Of a stretch of 64,000 bases of DNA, positions 54,401 through 64,000 are shown one piece after another (the first letter of the stretch is position 1; each line of letters opens with the position of its first letter). The DNA lies in the NCBI GenBank assembly GCA_009746045.1, contig RPFO01000026.1, positions 4,496,820-4,560,819 of the forward strand, in the 5' to 3' direction. This DNA is from Mesostigma viride (Eukaryota > Streptophyta > Mesostigmatophyceae > Mesostigmatales > Mesostigmataceae). A program made the translations under genes and the position numbers. A model generated the notes under the pieces. It was not told where the DNA came from. It did no database searches and saw nothing but the letters and a program-made list of their open reading frames with translations.

Positions 54401-55143
54401 CGCGTCGCAAGGCGACGAACCGACGCCTATTTAAGAAGTGGTTGGGTGCCATTTTTTCTAGGTTTCATGTCATTGGACTTTCCTGTGATGAATCTGTCTG
54501 ATATGATGCAGATACTTTCTCGACAACCCTCATGGCGTTTTGGTTAGACATGGGAGTGGGTTAAAGAAGACGCTTATGTGCCCACTTGTTGTCACATAGC
54601 CAGCTGCTCTGTTTCTACTTCATTTGACTGGGCACATGAGCTGTGGTGTCTTCCGTATTCCACATTTCGTTCTCAAAACAACGTTGGCATGCACAGATCC
54701 TGGAACGGCACCCTGCTGTGATGGAGGTTGCCGTCATCGGCGTTCCCCATCCCAAGTGGGGGGAAACTCCCAAAGCATTCGTAAAGCTGTGGCCATCCCA
54801 TGCCAGTCCTGGGTCCAGTCCCCCGGGACCCTCTGCGGCTGCTGCATCTCCAGCGGAGGGCGTGACAGGTGGTAGCATAAATCATGCTAAGGCTGTTGAG
54901 AAACAAGCTGCCTCTGTCAGCGAGGGAGGTGCACATGACACGGATGCATTGGCAGCCCACTGCCAGCTCATGGAGAAAGAGCTCATCACATTCTGCCGGC
55001 AAAACCTCTCGCATTACAAGTGCCCGACGGCGGTCCAGTTTGTGCAGGAGCTGCCCAAGACGAGCACGGGCAAGATACAGAAGCACATTCTGCGGGACAA
55101 GGAGTGGATGGGGCATGGGACTATGCGAATCCAGGGGTCGTGA
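45487..55143 (+). CDS. Acyl-CoA synthetase (AMP-binding, AAE/short-medium chain type), complete, seven exons
   Basis: ATP-dependent activation of a carboxylic acid to its CoA thioester through an acyl-adenylate. Exons: 45487-45646, 45926-46064, 48744-49209, 50221-50325, 51313-51392, 52309-52909 and 54697-55143. They total 1998 nt, giving 665 aa, with all phases consistent. Motifs: P-loop TSGTTGAPKG (about 251-260, rebuilt across a splice), [21 protein letters not shown] (about 390), [26 protein letters not shown] and the C-terminal lysine motif [11 protein letters not shown]. The sequence resembles plant acetate/butyrate-CoA ligases (AAE family). The N-terminus ([17 protein letters not shown]...[10 protein letters not shown]) is basic and lacks acidic residues, like a mitochondrial presequence; no C-terminal peroxisome signal is present. 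Low-complexity inserts occur after [15 protein letters not shown] and after [12 protein letters not shown]. Confidence 0.95.
46187..47755. repeat. Polypyrimidine satellite (CCCTT)n, 1.57 kb
   Basis: More than 300 pentanucleotide units with scattered CCTT four-base slips fill most of acyl-CoA synthetase intron 2 (46065-48743). The tract is pure pyrimidine on the coding strand. Three frames stay open across it, giving false ORFs of about 600-660 residues. Confidence 0.97.
47760..48340. other. Rest of synthetase intron 2, no gene seen
   Basis: Non-repetitive sequence between the CCCTT satellite and the acceptor-copy array. Short ORFs only, no motif. Confidence 0.4.
48340..48775 (+). repeat. Decayed copies of an acceptor plus exon start (synthetase exon 3)
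   Basis: The real junction (CCCCCAG then GAACCTGCCGGAGCACCTCG) is preceded by three related blocks. One is near 48585-48632 (CCCAAG, GAACCTGCCTGAAGACATCG, AGGCCC), one near 48465-48500 (GTGCAG, GAACTTGCG), and one near 48340-48382 (ACCCAG, AATGCT, then GCACATCGAGGCCCTACG). Spacing is roughly 120-145 bp. Confidence 0.75.
49195..49775 (+). repeat. Decayed copies of exon end plus donor (synthetase exon 3)
   Basis: The exon ends GATCAACTACACATCAGGG, ACAACG, then donor GTGGGTGG. Related blocks follow at 49427-49465 (GATCAACGACCCACCAGGG, ACCACGACG, GTTGGTTGG) and 49661-49700 (GATCAACTAGACTGTCAGGG, AGGACG, GTGGGCGG), with a weaker one near 49735. Spacing is about 230 bp. Confidence 0.8.
50640..50855. 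repeat. Minisatellite, 40-bp unit, about five copies
   Basis: CATCTGCTTATCGGTCTCCG followed by TGCTAACTACTTGGT repeats in synthetase intron 4 (50326-51312). Confidence 0.9.
51139..51340 (+). repeat. Duplicated acceptor plus exon start (synthetase exon 5)
   Basis: The real junction, TTCCAG then CTGCCCATGTTCCACTGCAA, starts its exon at 51313. The same 26 bases occur at 51144-51169, preceded in both places by related sequence, giving a unit of about 163 bp. The upstream copy diverges right after TGCAA, so it is a decoy acceptor. Confidence 0.85.
53250..54690. other. Distal synthetase intron 6, no gene seen
   Basis: There are repeated phrases of the type TGGGCCAGCTGGCACA at 53400-53530 and CGCCACA(T/A)TTGG words at 54210-54300. 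Short ORFs without motifs. Confidence 0.4.
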
Positions 55144-55990
55144 GTTGCTCATGCAACTTAACTTGCGGATCCAGGGTTCACATGAGTTGCTTGACCCACG
55201 GGCAATCGAAATCGCTTAACGGCCACGGGAACAAGATTGAGACGGCTGATGCGATGCATCGCTCATGCTCTGCCCTCTCCTGCTGAGGATCTGGGCTCTG
55301 GGGAGCTAGACTCTGAACAAATAGAGTTGCAGCAAGGGAGGGCTAGGCCAGGGAGAGCTTGTGCCCACATTTTGAAGGGAGGAAGCTCATACATCCTTAC
55401 ACGACGTTGAACCGCCATGCGTCCAGGAATGTTACAGTCTCGCTTAATACCAGTGCAATACTTAAATGGCCGTGATTCGGGAAACCACGAGAATATCGAT
55501 GCGTGCAGACAGATTCATGGCATCACATGCATGACGGTTCCTCATTCGTTTCCTGGTGGAGTATCACGTCCGACAGCATGAGAAGTTAAGGAATCCACAT
55601 GCATGTAATTTCATCGATATGCATGTGACCCACCAACACAAAAATTGACGATGCCACGAGCCACGAGCGGACATGGCTGACGGCGGGGCTCAGAACTTTT
55701 GCGTCTGAGCCCCAAATTAAGTCGGGCTACTTGCATCAGATGCCGGCGTCTTTTCAAGACGCATCTGCTAGTATAATCGGTTACGGCTGTAACACAGTAC
55801 GTATATTTTGCCAATGCCACCAAAACGCAGCCTCGACAAACAAATCGAGCTGCTGTCGGCATTCCAGTCGACAGCAGCTCGTGCGACATGAACTCCTGCG
55901 GACGCGGCAACCCTCTCGCACTGATATCCCAGCTCTCCCCCCCGGTCTGCCTGAGCCTCGATCGACGCAATTAATTAATTAGACTCGTGC
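55144..55990. other. Intergenic, 3' flank of the synthetase gene
   Basis: No ORF with a motif. A TGTAA word at about 55604 is a possible poly(A) signal. GGATCCAGGGT at 55166 partly repeats the end of the coding sequence (AATCCAGGGGTCG). Confidence 0.4.
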
Positions 55991-56021
55991 TCCCGTTGGG
56001 GAGTCACGGAGCATTAACCCC

Positions 56022-56379
56022 GATGGATGGATGGATGGATGGATGGATGGATGGATGGATGGATGGATGGATGGATGGATGGATGGATGGATGGATGGAT
56101 GGATGGATGGATGGATGGATGGATGGATGGGTGGGTGGGTGGGTGGGTGGGTGGGTGGGTGGGTGGGTGGGTGGGTGGGTGGGTGGGTGGGTGGGTGGGT
56201 GGGTGGGTGGGTGGGTGGGTGGGTGGGTGGGTGGGTGGGTGGGTGGGTGGGTGGGTGGGTGGGTGGGTGGGTGGGTGGGTGGGTGGGTGGGTGGGTGGGT
56301 GGGTGGGTGGGTGGGTGGGTGGGTGGGTGGATGGATGGATGGATGGATGGATGGATGGATGGATGGATGGATGGATGGG
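56022..56379. repeat. Compound tetranucleotide array (GGAT)n(GGGT)n(GGAT)n
   Basis: About 27 GGAT units, 50 GGGT units and 14 GGAT units in a symmetric order suggest spread of a GGAT-to-GGGT change inside an older array. MDGW/VGGW and HPPT ORFs are artefacts. Confidence 0.97.
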
Positions 56380-56468
56380 TGCATGCAAACAGTCCTACCG
56401 GTCTAATCTATAGATCTACATCAGCTACAGGTACAACATCTACGTAACAGCGTCACTAACTACAACAT

Positions 56469-57360
56469 CTATCTAAACAGCATCACGCTATACCCTAGGG
56501 GAGCTGTCTGGCGTGCCTCCCGCAGGTTTGCACACGCGGGCGCTTCCCCACAGGGGGGGGCTCGTTGTCCTCTATGACCTGGGCCCACTTGGCCTTGTCC
56601 ATCATCTTCTTCCAAATCACAGAGAGGCCTAGGCCCCCCATGTCCTCTACTAGCTGTTCTTTGAAGGTGCGGGCCTGGCGGCATCGATCTAACATCACGG
56701 GGCCCGGCCCACGTCAGGAGGTGCCGGCCAGGCTGAGCTGGTCGCAGTCCCGCGGGGGGGGCACGTGAGGTGTCTACCTGGTTGGTGCGAGCTAGGTGCC
56801 CTACGAGCTGCAGGCGCCGCTGCTTAATGGTGCTGGTGATATATGGCATGCCCTGGTACAGGTCCTCATTGCGGACATGAGCAGCATATCCTACTCTGAA
56901 AATGGATCGCAGCATGTTGGTGACCGTGCCGTCCAGCTTGCGGGCCAGGTCGGCGGTGAGGGTCCACGTCTCGGCCCCATACGTGAGAACAGGAAGGACG
57001 AGGACCTTAAGCAGGTCCTGTTTCTCGATCTTGCCCAGGGGCTTGCGCCACAGGGCCCGGTACTGGCGTAAAGCGTGCCAGGCGAGGGAGATGCGATGGT
57101 CCACATCAACCTCGCAGCTGGGGAGCAGGCTGCCCAGCAGCTCAAGTGACGCGGTCCCGATACAGGACTCGAGAGCCGTCTAGGAAATAGAGGGGTGGCG
57201 GTGAGTGGGTGAGCCCAACCGCCAGGGCCTCTGTCTTCTTGCTGACCTCAAGCCCCACTAGTGCACGGGCCTCGATTATTAGCCAGGCAGTCAAGCCATG
57301 TCTGCACGTGCCCAGCTAGTGTCCTCGAAGAGGGTGGTGTCGTCTGCGAAGATGACCGAC
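56469..57360 (-). pseudogene. Non-LTR retrotransposon reverse transcriptase fragment
   Basis: On the minus strand the palm motif FADD (SVIFADDTTLFED) occurs near 57345-57310, followed after frameshifts by LVGLEVSKKTEALAVG. The open frame 57104-56469 then reads DHRISLAWHALRQYRALWRK, VLVLPVLTYGAETWTLTADL and RRLQLVGHLARTNQVDTSR. This order (palm, thumb, YGAETW) is typical of the reverse transcriptase end of LINE-type elements. Several frameshifts and stops show it is dead, and the 5' part and any endonuclease are missing. Confidence 0.85.
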
Positions 57361-57568
57361 GCAATGCTCTATATACACCAAAGTCGTCGCCCATTCCAAA
57401 GAAAACCCAAACTTCCCATACCAAATGGCCCGAGGTCCGCCGCTTCGGCGCCGGCCATCATTGCAGCGGGATTTTCATGCATCTTGGAAATCTTTAATTT
57501 ACGCTCACGAAGGAACAATGTGACGATGTTATCAAGCTCCTGGCCGGCCTGCCACGACGAAGTTTTAA

Positions 57569-59655
57569 CCCTTAAATGGTGCTCGCGCCTATTTGTAGGC
57601 GCGAGTTGAACTCGCGCCTACAAATAGGCGCGAGATGGGAAGCGGCGCGGCGCGAATGCCAGTAGACATTTCCGTGATATTTTTAGGTCTGCTGCTAGAG
57701 CTAGATGTGCTCTACGCCCTGATACCGGACATCACTATGTTTCGACCAAGTCTACAGGGACTAATTAACGGTTACAGTACAGGGGGTACCCAGGTCCACC
57801 GGGACGAAAGTGAATGTAAAATAATTACGAACATGCATATTCGAGGCTATGGCGGTGCAGAAAACTGATTGGTGTAGGAGCATCGATGCATGGATTCGTT
57901 CCAAATTTTGTAGGCATTATTTATGCGTTATAAAGATGCTGTAGCCGCAGTCGCGCAACATTTACTGAGGTGCGCAATCATCTCGGTCTGGGTTTTACTG
58001 CGTCAACGCGTGTTTATTGTGACGGGAGTGACAATGAAGCTAGCACTTGTTATCGGCGGCTTTATAATTGAATATTTCGCATCGAGTAAATTTGTTACGA
58101 TGTATTTCGAATATTTCATTAGTGTCGTGGGCCAGGAAAGTCTTGACGCATCGGCCCTGTCGTCAGCTTGCTAGCTGTCCTTGAGCCTTTTTTTTGCGGT
58201 TTCGACCTGGCGTAGTTTAGTGTCCCTGCGGTTACCGTCGACAAGATAAAGTCGTCGTATCACTCGGTAAGTAATCTCGGACTCATTGTTGAAGGTTTGG
58301 GATGTCAAAGTTGCTTCGTTACTACTTTTCTGTAATGGTTTGTGGTGGTGGTTGCGCACAGCCATTACGGTCAGATTTTCATCAGTTTTGTGCATGATTG
58401 GCTGCGTCTGCACCAAATATACTAGAATAATGATTGGTGTTACATGTAAATAAGTTCTATATGGTATCATGATGGTTTCTATAGCCTAAATCCTTAAGAA
58501 TAGATGGTATCCTGGCCTGTTTTTGGTTAGCCTTTTAGCTTTGTTAGTATTGCTGTTGTGCAGTCACCCCATCTGTCTTCATGTAACACCTGTGGAGGTC
58601 CCAGTGCCCTGCTTGCATTCAAAAGAAGGTCCATGAGTTGTCTCTGTGTCATTTCATCTCAGGCAAGCATATGGAGGTCATTTTTTATGTTGTGGATGCA
58701 TGGGCTACGTAGCCCCTTGCACACGTGCATTTGGGCCTTGGCACAGTGGTATACCTGCTAGTAGAGCTTGGTAGCCACCACATGGTGACGTTTTCTTTAG
58801 AACAACATGAGCATAGTTTAAGCTGTGTGTTAGTGATCATTTTGAGCATTACCCGGCCATTCAAAAGCACCATTGTGCACGCCTCATACCATTGTAATGC
58901 CACTTAGTGCCGCATGTCGCCCCGTAGCCAGTTAACAGCTGAAATGATGAAGCCCAGCATATAAGGAGCTCCAGTTAGCATTTCCAATGATCTAGGCTTA
59001 CTTTTACTTATTTAGTGTAGCACTGACATGTGAGAAAAACTGTGCATGTGGTAGGCTTGTGTGGTGGGTAGTCATTGGCCTTACCATGCCATGATACGCG
59101 CGAATGTGACTGTGCACTGGCATGGCTACCTATGTTTAATCGCTGTTATGGATGTTCTGTATGCTGGAATTGATGAAATAATGCATGTTTGATCATTTAT
59201 GATGTTTTATGATGCTACGGACTGAGGCGCCTGCCTTGTAATGCTAGCAAATGTCACCAGCCAAACTGGCTCCTATTTTTAGGCGCGAGTTATTTTTAGA
59301 TAATGCATCTGGGTCCCTGGGACAACCTGTCATGTCAGTGTTCAGAAGCCATGCCTGGCTACCCAAGCAACTGCCTTTAAAATGTTGGGAGCAACGGAAC
59401 TGTTTTCAGGTGTAATAATGCATTATACATGAGTGTTTTTCTCGCACTCGCGCACCCCCCTGAGGGTGGTGCTATATTTAGCACCCATAGGACATTGCAA
59501 CATGACCAATGACATGACCCCCAAGTAAGTCCCTATATGTGTGTGCTTTGGTCCCAGTATGGACCCTAAATTGTTTTTAGGTTAGGTTGTGGACATTACC
59601 ATGCAAGGTGCAACTGGAGCCTATTTTTAGGCGCGAGTTGGACACCATTTAATGG
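57569..59655. mobile_element. piggyBac-like DNA transposon, decayed or non-autonomous
   Basis: The left end reads CCCTTAAATGGTG and the right end, read inward, CCATTAAATGGTG. Both are bordered by TTAA (57565-57568 and 59656-59659), the piggyBac target. Sub-terminal GCCTATTTTTAGGCGCGAGTT-like words occur at both ends and at 59278. The 2.1-kb interior has only short ORFs and no recognisable transposase. It lies to the right of the reverse-transcriptase fragment, in intergenic DNA. Confidence 0.75.
57582..57634. repeat. Perfect 24-bp hairpin near the piggyBac-like left end
   Basis: Two exact inverted arms, 57582-57605 and 57611-57634, are separated by TTGAA. Each arm is itself almost palindromic (CTCGCGCC...GGCGCGAG). 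It is likely part of the sub-terminal inverted repeats recognised by a transposase. Confidence 0.9.
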
Positions 59656-60271
59656 TTAATTCTGCCTATACTCCTGGCGACAATGTCACCAAGCCCAACT
59701 GGGAATGGCTGCTTCAAGAACCGGAGGCGCACTTGAAGGGCAGTCCTCATGTGCAGCTATCAAGGAGACAACCAGCGCAGGCCAGAAATCGGGAGAATCC
59801 GAACCAGGGTAGCTCGAGCCTGCAGTTATCTTGTCCGCGTGTTCGAGTCGTTCAGGATGATGAAGATGAATGGTGATGGAAATGTGTATCCTTGTGCATT
59901 TAAATTATGGCTGGCTTACGTGTAGAGCGACTAGATGACTGACCTAGACGGTGGGGCCGGAAACAGCATGCTTGATCAGGGCGTGTGTTTCGAGCCTATA
60001 ATTGGCCGGGAGTGTCTAGTGGTGAGCACCATTGCTGCGATCGCTCTCCCACCATTTACGAGGAAATACCCGCAAATGGAAAACCACTGAAAAGCTCTAG
60101 CTAGTCAGTCATCACGTTAGCCATGCCATGCTTCCAAACGTCCAAGACTATCCCGTTTCGTTTAAGTGGCCAGCCGGAGCGGCTGCTTAGGTTTTAGCGG
60201 GCAAGTGTTCGAAGCGCGTCATTGGTGAATTACTCGGGAACTTGGGTTTCCCCGCGAAACTCCAACCGCAC

Positions 60272-60580
60272 GTTCAGATTTCCAAATCTCAAGTAAAGTT
60301 CGGCGCAACTTTCTGAACGGGGGCAGTTGACGAGCAGCATTCCTCCGGACGAATGAATTGCGTTCCATACTTGCGCAAAATTTTGAAAGGTAGCTTGCGT
60401 GCAGCCCTACTAAAATTTGCGCGCACGTTCAGATTTCCAAATCTCAAGTAAATTTCCGCGGAACATTCTGAACGGGGGTAGTTGGCGGGCAGCGTTCCTC
60501 CAGACGAATGAAATGCGTTCCATACTAGCGCAAAATTTTGAAAGGTAGCTTGCGTGCAGCCCTACTAAAATTTGCGCAAA
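60272..60580. repeat. Two-copy tandem repeat, unit about 150 bp
   Basis: CACGTTCAGATTTCCAAATC through GCAGCCCTACTAAAATTTGCG occurs twice in direct order with a few percent divergence. Confidence 0.9.
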
Positions 60581-60589
60581 GTGTAGGAC

Positions 60590-60775
60590 TGAAAATTCGT
60601 AACGGAAAGGTTTTGGTAGTTGCCGTCACTTCCTCTTGTGCAAACGTGTGGGAGTGAAAATTCGTAACGGAAACTTTTTGGTAGTTGCCGTCACTTCATT
60701 TTGCGCGAGTGTTGGGCTGAAAATTCGTAACGGAAACTTTTTGGTAGTTGCCGTCACTTCCTTTGGTTCGACTGA
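60590..60775. repeat. Three-copy tandem repeat, unit about 65 bp
   Basis: GACTGAAAATTCGTAACGGA, then TTTTGGTAGTTGCCGTCACT, is repeated three times immediately after the 150-bp repeat. Confidence 0.9.
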
Positions 60776-60879
60776 AAATTCGCTGAAATTCGCTGAATTC
60801 GTACCGTAGCCTAATTTTTAGTACCTCGAAGTGACGGGGCACCTAAAAATTTGCCCACAAGTACACTTGGCAGCGCGCT

Positions 60880-61950
60880 CACTGGGAAAAATTGTACAGC
60901 CGCTCCGGCGGGCCACTTGAACGAATTGTAATTGTGACTGCACACGGTGCAAAGGCAAAAAGCCGTAGGACAGCACTTTTAAATGTGCGGCGGGAACCAA
61001 AAGCCTGCGTATGCCAGAAAACATCGTGTTGCTGCAGCGATGCGACGATGTGGACAACGAATCCAGTGCCAAGCTCGGAACGGCCGCAAAGGAGATCTGG
61101 CATCACAGAGCTCAGATGTGCGGAGATACTATGCGATCCAGCCGGTCCACGACCTGTTTGTAGAGCTTGTGCCAAGGGGCACCACGTACCGAACAGATGT
61201 GGGTGATCGACGTTGCAAAAAACACCGGACTTGACGGAGCATAATGTCTCGTTCATAGTCTTTGACCAACAAACGATGCAAGAGTTCAACAAGAGTCGTG
61301 ATGAAATCGACACGATAACAACAAAGACGGGAAAAACGATGTAACTGAGAAAGAACAACACCATATTTTGCTGTGTGGGAAAGGAGACCAGTTGTGAATA
61401 TCGGGGTAACGAATAAAAGCAAGTCGCTGGTATTTAGGCTATACCTGCGCTGCGATGCATGCAGGACGTCACCCAGACAACTGGCTACGCTGGCCTCAGA
61501 AGCCTCCTCAGGCATGAGCGCAGACGGGCACTACCACAGCAGCTGCAGCATCCTTGCAGAGCGGCACCTCCCCCAGCACGGACTCCATCCGAGCTGCAGT
61601 GGCGAAGCAGCTGGCGCCGATGGCTGAGCAGCTTGCCGCCCTGAACGCGCCCGATGGCCCACTCAACACTCTCTCGGCCGAGGTCAACAACATTGAAGCC
61701 AGAGTCACCATGCAGCCTCTTTTCAATAAGCTTCCAGCCTCAGTGTTTTCTCCCCACGGGCCCCGCGGCGCGTTGCTATAGCCAGGGTGAGAAGTCCGCA
61801 GGTGGAGGTTCATTGCCCCTGAGGATAGCCGCTACACTACCGCCTCGTCTGCCATTACAGTAGAGGACAGCTCGGATGAGGATTACATCCCCATCTAGTG
61901 CTTTATAATGGTTGGGGAATGATGCAGACGATATTTGTTTAAACTTTAGT
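60880..61950. other. Short ORFs, no confirmed gene
   Basis: The plus frames at 60892-61234 contain several cysteines (CVCQKTSCC, LRCAEILCD, CRACAKG) that might be a decayed zinc-binding end of a transposase. The minus strand is open at 60879-61364. I could not decide between them. The interval 61500-61790 reads partly as a coiled coil (AKQLAPMAEQLAALNAPD) and could be the start of the retroelement ORF1. Confidence 0.3.
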
Positions 61951-62271
61951 GTATAATTATTTTCTCTAATGAGTGAGATTAGCATAGTACTCCGTGGCAT
62001 GCCTTTGCGCATGACACGCAAGTACTTACTTACTCATGCAGCCTCAGTTTACTGCTACGCAAGAGCACATTGTCACCAAAGTTTCCGAGGCCACAGCCAC
62101 TGTGACCGCCTGCCGGCAGGTGGAAGGCCCAGTCGGCCAAGGCACGGCCGTTCGAAACTTGAGGCAGTTGCTACTGACCAAGAGTAGATGCGACCTGGCC
62201 ACGCGAGTCCCCGAGATCACCGAGCAAACGGCCACCATCGCCGCCCAAACTAGCTGCTGGTAGGGCTATCG

Positions 62272-62680
62272 ATGACCCCTCGACTCGCGCCTCCTGGGCT
62301 GAGGCCTGCTCAAGAGCCATGCAGGCAACCTCTCAGTACCACCACCACCATCACCACCAAGCTCCAGGAGATGGAAGACACGCGCTGCGAGGCCGCTGAC
62401 CGCGACCGTCGCCGCTGCCGGGTCATCCTCAGGCGCTTCGACATGCAGCCGGAGGAGACCCCAGACTCTCTTCTCCACGAGCTGAAGAAACAACTCTTGG
62501 CGTGCATGGAGCTGCCAGGTGCGACACTGCAGGGCGCCTACCGTGCCTGCCCCATCCACGGGACGGCAAGGCTGGGCCCCCTCCAGTGGTCCTCACCTTC
62601 AGCGACATTACAGCCCGAGTTCGGTTCCTCTCTCGCCACAAGAAGCTGGTGAACACCTCCTCAGTGGTCGCTTGACGACG
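62272..62680 (+). pseudogene. Retroelement ORF1-like (RNA-binding) fragment
   Basis: The frame reads DTRCEAADRDRRRCRVILRR, then ETPDSLLHELKKQLLACMEL and GAYRACPIHG. After a frameshift near 62575 a second frame reads VVLTFSDITARVRFLSRHKKL. This order resembles the RRM and C-terminal domains of ORF1 proteins of L1-type elements. It lies upstream of a reverse transcriptase on the same strand. At least one frameshift breaks it. Confidence 0.5.
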
Positions 62681-62844
62681 ACCTGACGCCAGCCCAGCAG
62701 CAGCAACGCATCGATCAGTGGCCTGACTACATCCGCGCCACAAGCCCAATTACCCCGAGAAGCCCCATGCTGGCGGGGCGCGGGGACCATGTCAACAAGA
62801 AACTGTGGAAGCCCCACCGGGCTCCCCGGCCCTGGGATAGAGCA

Positions 62845-63200
62845 CTCGAGCTAACTAGTTTTCTAGATGGGGGCAATCGATTATGAGATTGCTTAGGCAT
62901 TACAGCACTTGAAATGATATTAGCCGGCCCAGCGAACGTATAGTACCTTCAATTAGCTCTGCCAGGCACCAATAGTGTGGCCATCAGCTTAATTGCGCCT
63001 TAGCCGGTGTCTTAATTGAGCCCACCTCACCTTTGTAGAATTCTCCCGATTTCTGGCCTGCGCTGGTTGTCTCTTTGATAAGCTATGCGTCAGCCTACCT
63101 ATGGTGTTGCACTGGTTGTATCATGCACCCACAGTGATGCGCCGGCCCCAGCACCATGCTGTGGAGAGAGCGCTCTCTGGCTAGCTGCCCACTTGCGGCA
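62845..63200. other. AT-rich block interrupting the retroelement
   Basis: This non-coding block lies between the ORF1-like and reverse-transcriptase regions. It shares a 35-bp phrase (TTTCTGGCCTGCGCTG...) with 36405-36440. It may be a nested insertion of the mosaic repeat family. Confidence 0.4.
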
Positions 63201-63249
63201 GTGAGAGAAGCTTGGGCGCGCCCTCCCTCCTCGCTGTGTGTATACGTAG

Positions 63250-64000
63250 TGCCTCCAAGCGGTCCATGCTGCCCACCCGGCGGTCGCTATTCAGGCCTAC
63301 TTGGATGATATCTACCTTCTGGACCCTGTGCCGGACACCACCGCGGCTCTGCTGGCACTGCAGACCGCGGTGGCCGACATCAACCTCCAGTTGACCCTGG
63401 CCAAGTGCGCGGTGTACTCGCCCCAAGGTGATTGCTCCGGCTTTCCGCCCCAGCTCTTGGGCCGGGACGAGCGCCTCCATGGGTTGGATGTCCTCGGCGT
63501 TCCGGTTGGCGACCCCGCGTTTGTCATTGATGCTCTGCGGGCCGCCCTCGAGGCACGCACTGAGGTACTGCCCTTGATTGCGCGCCTTCATGATTCGCAG
63601 ACCAAGGGTCTGCTTCTGTGGTTTTGCGCTCACCCTCGCGTCGTTCACTGGCTCCGGGGCGCTCTTCCGGCTCAGGTCCGGCTGGCCGCCGAGGGCCACG
63701 ACGAACGCATCCAGTCGGCCTTGGCGCAGCTGGTCCCGGGCCCCGACCTCCCGCCACATGCTATTCGCATTGCCTCCCTGCCTGCACGGATGGGTGGCTG
63801 TGGTCTGACTCGTGCCGCCCGGCTGGCCCCAGCAGCATTTTTGGGCTCCGTCGCTCAGTCGTGGGCGGAAAGCTGCCGGCTCCTGCCCCTTTTGGCAACG
63901 GCAGCGCCTGACCTCCTGGACCCCAGCAACCCCTTGCCCTTCGTCACTGCCATCCAGGAGGCCTATGCTGAGATCCAGCAGGCCTGTTCTCCCGTCCGTG
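63250..64000 (+). CDS. Reverse transcriptase C-terminal half, runs off window end
   Basis: One frame is open from 63250 to the window edge with no stop (about 250 codons). It contains the catalytic box YLDD (AVAIQAYLDDIYLLDP), then LQTAVADINLQLTLAKCAVY, LDVLGVPVG and ARMGGCGLTRAARLAPAAFL. The spacing of the palm box, the helix and the GGxGL segment matches reverse transcriptases of non-LTR-like elements in protists. The frame has a stop at 63247-63249 and the earlier fingers domain is absent, so this copy is probably 5'-truncated or interrupted by the insertion at about 62845-63190. Confidence 0.75.

Noticed and set aside
56004-56447. MDGW/VGGW and HPPT repeat proteins
   Set aside because: Artefacts of the tetranucleotide array; open on both strands.

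Overview
The window is nuclear DNA from a eukaryotic protist, most likely an alga. Genes are broken into many short exons with ordinary GT-AG introns, some of them several kilobases long. Introns and spacers are full of microsatellites, minisatellites and decayed transposons. An internal tract of TTTAGGG repeats (41.5 kb) points to the plant/green-algal or alveolate telomere type, but I cannot place the organism further. I found no bacterial operon signals, CRISPR array or recognisable rRNA/tRNA gene.

Layout: (1) 1-19576, plus strand: the 3' two-thirds of a methylmalonyl-CoA mutase gene. Ten exons join in phase into 559 codons ending at a stop; the N-terminal third lies upstream of the window. 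The 6.9-kb intron at 4737-11650 carries a rearranged Ty1/copia-like element (5139-9594), itself interrupted by a 1.25-kb hAT-type element. (2) About 21990-34290, plus strand: an unidentified gene with a secure chain of seven exons. It codes for helical segments interrupted by a very long disordered region with an RS-like stretch. Its ends are not resolved. (3) 39019-44561, minus strand: a complete five-exon malic enzyme gene (609 aa). (4) 45487-55143, plus strand: a complete seven-exon acyl-CoA synthetase gene (665 aa) with a likely mitochondrial presequence, divergent from the malic enzyme gene across 925 bp. (5) 55144-64000: repeat-rich DNA with a reverse-transcriptase pseudogene (minus), a piggyBac-like element, tandem repeats, and a retroelement with ORF1-like and reverse-transcriptase regions that runs off the right end.

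The three identified enzymes fit one metabolic theme. The synthetase activates short- or medium-chain acids to CoA thioesters, methylmalonyl-CoA mutase feeds propionate carbon into succinyl-CoA, and malic enzyme converts malate to pyruvate with reduced cofactor. That they act together is inference from proximity and chemistry.

The most unusual feature recurs in all four genes: introns beside exons contain partial, decayed copies of the adjacent exon edge together with its splice site. I count at least eleven donor-side cases, four acceptor-side cases and one stop-codon case. This suggests that introns here have grown by tandem duplication of exon-intron junctions, leaving rows of decoy splice sites.
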